This document shows, in pieces, positions 61,852-64,000 of a DNA stretch of 64,000 bases. The notes beneath the pieces are model-generated. The model was not told the DNA's origin and ran no database searches. It worked only from the letters and a program-made list of their open reading frames with translations. Each line of letters starts with the position of its first letter. Positions within the stretch are counted from its first letter, which is position 1. Made by a program: the position numbers and the translations under genes. Origin of the DNA: Pararhodobacter oceanensis (GTDB lineage Bacteria; Pseudomonadota; Alphaproteobacteria; Rhodobacterales; Rhodobacteraceae); assembly GCF_003076755.1 (NCBI RefSeq), contig NZ_QDKM01000012.1, positions 17,574 through 81,573 of the forward strand. Reading direction: 5' to 3'.

Positions 61852-62781
61852 CTAGTCGTCGAGTATCGTGTCCAGTTTTCGCAAATGCGTGGCGACACGG
61901 TTGCGCGTCGCCTCGGCTTGCTCGGGCGTCCATTTGCGAAAGCCCTCGCCGGTCTTCATGCCCAGTTTGCCCTCGGCCACGAGGCGCTGCAGATAGGGCG
62001 AGGGGCCTTGGCGGCTTTCCAGATCCGCCAGCACCGTGTTGTGGATATCCAGCGTCAGATCGGTGCCCACCAGATCCGCGTTCTCCAGCGGTCCCAGCAC
62101 CGACAGGCGGCGGCCAAAGCAGGATTTGATCACCGTATCGACCGCTTCCGCGTCGCAAATCCCGCGCTCAACCAGACTGATCGCCTCGCGCCAGAGCGCA
62201 TGCTGCAAGCGGTTGCCGATGAAACCGGGCACATCCTGCTCGACCCGCACCGGCGTTTTTCCGGCACTCTCCAATAGCGCCACCATCGTGGTCATCGCGT
62301 CGTCATCGGTCCAACCCGTGCGCACCACTTCGACCAGCGGGATCAGATGCGGCGGGTTCCACCAATGGGTGCCCAACGCGCGGGATTTCAGCCGCAGATC
62401 GCGCATGATCTCGGTGATCGGCATCACCGAAGTGTTCGAGGCCAGAATGGCCGTCTCGGGCGCATGGGCCTCCACCTCGGCAAAGATCCGGCGCTTGAGC
62501 TCCATCTTCTCGGGCGCGGCCTCAAACACCACATCCGCCTGCGCCACAGCCTGTGCGGTGCTGCCCGAAACCTCAACCAGATCAAGCGTCTGCGCGATCT
62601 CGCCCGCGGAATGCCCCAACAGCCCCATGCTGGCGCTGATCCGGTCTTTCACCGTCGCCCGCGCCTCGGCTACGGGATCGGTGATCGCCACCGGATACCC
62701 CGCACGCGCCAGCGTCAGGGCAATCCCGTGGCCCATTAGCCCCGCCCCGATCACCGCAATCTTATGGCTCCGCGCGCTCAT
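61852..62781 (-). CDS. 3-hydroxyacyl-CoA dehydrogenase family protein (3-hydroxy acid dehydrogenase)
   Basis: A 309-residue two-domain NAD-dependent dehydrogenase. NAD motif VIGAGLMGHGIALTLARAGY, catalytic region TSVMPITEIM and THWWNPPHLIPLVEVV with the active His, and the C-terminal helical domain with DVPGFIGNRLQHALWREA are present. The size and WWNPP motif fit short 3HBDH or carnitine-dehydrogenase-like enzymes. With BKACE in the same operon, oxidation of a 3-hydroxy acid to its 3-keto form is the natural role. Confidence 0.9.
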   Translation of the reverse strand: MSARSHKIAVIGAGLMGHGIALTLARAGYPVAITDPVAEARATVKDRISASMGLLGHSAGEIAQTLDLVEVSGSTAQAVAQADVVFEAAPEKMELKRRIFAEVEAHAPETAILASNTSVMPITEIMRDLRLKSRALGTHWWNPPHLIPLVEVVRTGWTDDDAMTTMVALLESAGKTPVRVEQDVPGFIGNRLQHALWREAISLVERGICDAEAVDTVIKSCFGRRLSVLGPLENADLVGTDLTLDIHNTVLADLESRQGPSPYLQRLVAEGKLGMKTGEGFRKWTPEQAEATRNRVATHLRKLDTILDD

Positions 62782-62784
62782 CCC

Positions 62785-63576
62785 TCACCCTGCCGTATAG
62801 CCACCGTCGGCATAGAGAATATGCCCGGTGTAAAAATCAGAGGCTTTCGAGGCGAGAAACAACAGCGGCCCGGCCAGATCCTCGGGCTCGCCCAAACGCC
62901 CCTTGGGCACGCGGGCCAGAAACCCGGCGCGGACGGATTTGGCATTCTCGTCATCGCCAAACATCCATGCGGTCAGCGGGCTGCGAAACACCGTCGGCGC
63001 AATCGCATTGACGGTGATGCCAAGGGGCCCCAACTCACAACCCAGCGATTTGGTGATCCCGTCGACCGCAGCCTTCGAGGCGCAATAAGCGGTATAGCCC
63101 GCCGGATGCCCCAACAGCCCGCGCGCCGAGCTGACCAGCACGATCTTGCCCGAGCCCTGCGCCTTCATCTGCACCGTAGCCGCCCGCGCCAACAGCCAGC
63201 TTTGGGTGACATTGGCGTCCATCACCTGCGCGAATGTCTCGGGTGCCATCTCGTCGATCTTGGCGACTTTGTTCATCCCCGAGGCGACCACCAGAATATC
63301 TAGCGCTCCAAACGCCTCCACCGCTTTGGCGACCAGCGCATCACAGGCCGCCTCGCTGTCGGGCCGGGTGTTGACCTCGATCACCTCGGCGCCGCCCGCG
63401 CGGCATTCACCGGCCAATTCGGCCAGCGCTTCGGTGTTCCCCGCCGCCAGCACCAGCTTGCAACCCGCGCCGCCCAGAATCCGCGCCGCCACCGCGCCAA
63501 AGGCCCCCGAGGCGCCGGTGATCAACGCGACCTTGCCGCGCACATGAAACATCTCAAGAGGGTCGGGCAGGGTCAT
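62785..63576 (-). CDS. short-chain dehydrogenase/reductase
   Basis: A 263-residue SDR with Ser in VLVSSARG and Tyr-Lys in YTAYCASK. The cofactor loop reads TGASGAFG instead of TGASSGIG, which is tolerated in the gluconate 5-dehydrogenase-like group. NAD preference cannot be read reliably. Starts within the stop of the cupin gene (4-base overlap) and ends 3 bases before the next gene. Confidence 0.9.
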   Translation of the reverse strand: MTLPDPLEMFHVRGKVALITGASGAFGAVAARILGGAGCKLVLAAGNTEALAELAGECRAGGAEVIEVNTRPDSEAACDALVAKAVEAFGALDILVVASGMNKVAKIDEMAPETFAQVMDANVTQSWLLARAATVQMKAQGSGKIVLVSSARGLLGHPAGYTAYCASKAAVDGITKSLGCELGPLGITVNAIAPTVFRSPLTAWMFGDDENAKSVRAGFLARVPKGRLGEPEDLAGPLLFLASKASDFYTGHILYADGGYTAG

Positions 63577-63923
63577 GGCGTCACTCCGGGCGGGTAGGGG
63601 ATCACCACCAGCATCGTGCAACTATGGTTGCTGCGGTTCTCGATGGTGCGGATTTCATTGGCGGGGATCGTGCAGCTATCGTATTTGCCTAAGACCGTCT
63701 CGGCGCCATCAATGATCACCGTCATCTCGCCCTCAAGGACGACATAGACTTTCTCAAACGGCGTGCTGTCGGGTCCGGCGCCACCTGCGGGCAGGAACTG
63801 GCTCAGACCCACCCATTGGTTCTTGGGGCCATCCGGTTCGAACCCCTGCAGCCTGAGCCCATGGCAGCCGAAATGGTTCGGCGCCTCATAGGGTTCGGCA
63901 TCCTGAAAGTGTTTTACATGCAT
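63573..63923 (-). CDS. cupin-domain protein
   Basis: A 116-residue single-domain cupin (EKVYVVLEGEMTVIIDGAETVLGKYDSCTIPANEIRTIENRS with standard strand spacing). The usual His-X-His of motif 1 is missing, so it may be a non-metal or sensor cupin. The ATG at 63923 has a GGGGAGG site 9 bases upstream; an earlier ATG at 63956 lacks one. It is the first gene of the LIV operon seen here, and the promoter probably lies beyond the window edge. Confidence 0.8.
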   Translation of the reverse strand: MHVKHFQDAEPYEAPNHFGCHGLRLQGFEPDGPKNQWVGLSQFLPAGGAGPDSTPFEKVYVVLEGEMTVIIDGAETVLGKYDSCTIPANEIRTIENRSNHSCTMLVVIPYPPGVTP

Positions 63924-64000
63924 TGGCCAGACCTCCCCTTCCGGCTTGTGCTTCATCTTGCGGAAAATACTCCGCGGGGGTGCGGGGGGCGCGTAGCCCC

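Overview
The window is GC-rich, densely packed DNA that looks like an alphaproteobacterium of the Rhodobacteraceae (roseobacter type). The evidence is the mix of TRAP and ABC importers beside catabolic operons, a PhoX phosphatase, a Hint/RTX protein, a coxMSL-coxG set and an IclR-pcaIJF block, all with uniform base and codon use. I saw no rRNA, tRNA, CRISPR array, insertion sequence or phage gene. It reads as a run of neighbouring catabolic operons, each with its own importer and often its own regulator.

Layout. (1) 2-301: the tail of a peptide-type ABC permease. (2) 12039 down to 383, minus strand: a ten-gene polyol/sugar operon (ribose-type ABC importer, SorC-family regulator, aldo/keto reductase, GlpD/EryB-like dehydrogenase, LsrF/FbaB-like aldolase, FGGY kinase, GMC oxidoreductase, ABM-domain protein). 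Its parts list resembles the AI-2 lsr operon but with polyol-phosphate chemistry added. (3) 15999 down to 12757: an exported GMC oxidoreductase and an aldehyde dehydrogenase, with a divergent LysR gene (16510-17397). (4) 17401-24568: intradiol dioxygenase, muconate-cycloisomerase-like enzyme, alpha/beta hydrolase, PcaIJ, PcaF and an IclR regulator, which together form most of a beta-ketoadipate route. (5) 24633-39963: the most unusual part. A GntR regulator (27053-27706) sits between a ferredoxin reductase plus TRAP binding-protein operon on the left and a 15-gene plus-strand operon on the right. That operon holds a Rieske oxygenase, small unknown and cupin proteins, a SnoaL-like protein, PyrK- and PyrD-like proteins, a Rieske ferredoxin, an asparaginase-like protein, TRAP DctQM, a molybdenum hydroxylase CoxMSL and CoxG. 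(6) 40397-49028: PhoX, a Hint/RTX protein and a MacAB-like export system. (7) 55260 down to 49280: a TRAP operon with a D-2-hydroxyacid dehydrogenase, a creatinase-like M24 protein and a gamma-resorcylate-decarboxylase-like amidohydrolase. (8) 63923 down to 55393: a LIV-type ABC importer operon with a beta-keto acid cleavage enzyme, a 3-hydroxyacyl-CoA-dehydrogenase-like protein, an SDR, a cupin and a GST.

The clearest regulatory signal is the 13-base word GTATACGGTATAC. I found it three times, always in a promoter region: before the ferredoxin reductase, before the Rieske operon and before the exported GMC oxidoreductase. At two of the three it overlaps the inferred -10 box. This ties separate blocks into one inferred GntR regulon.

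The best candidate for an undescribed system is that regulon. It joins a three-component Rieske oxygenase, a molybdenum hydroxylase, and PyrD- and asparaginase-family proteins that both lack key substrate or catalytic residues, served by a split TRAP importer. I infer catabolism of a carboxylated, probably nitrogen-containing ring compound; the substrate is unknown. All functional calls are from reading the translated sequence by eye, with no database search.
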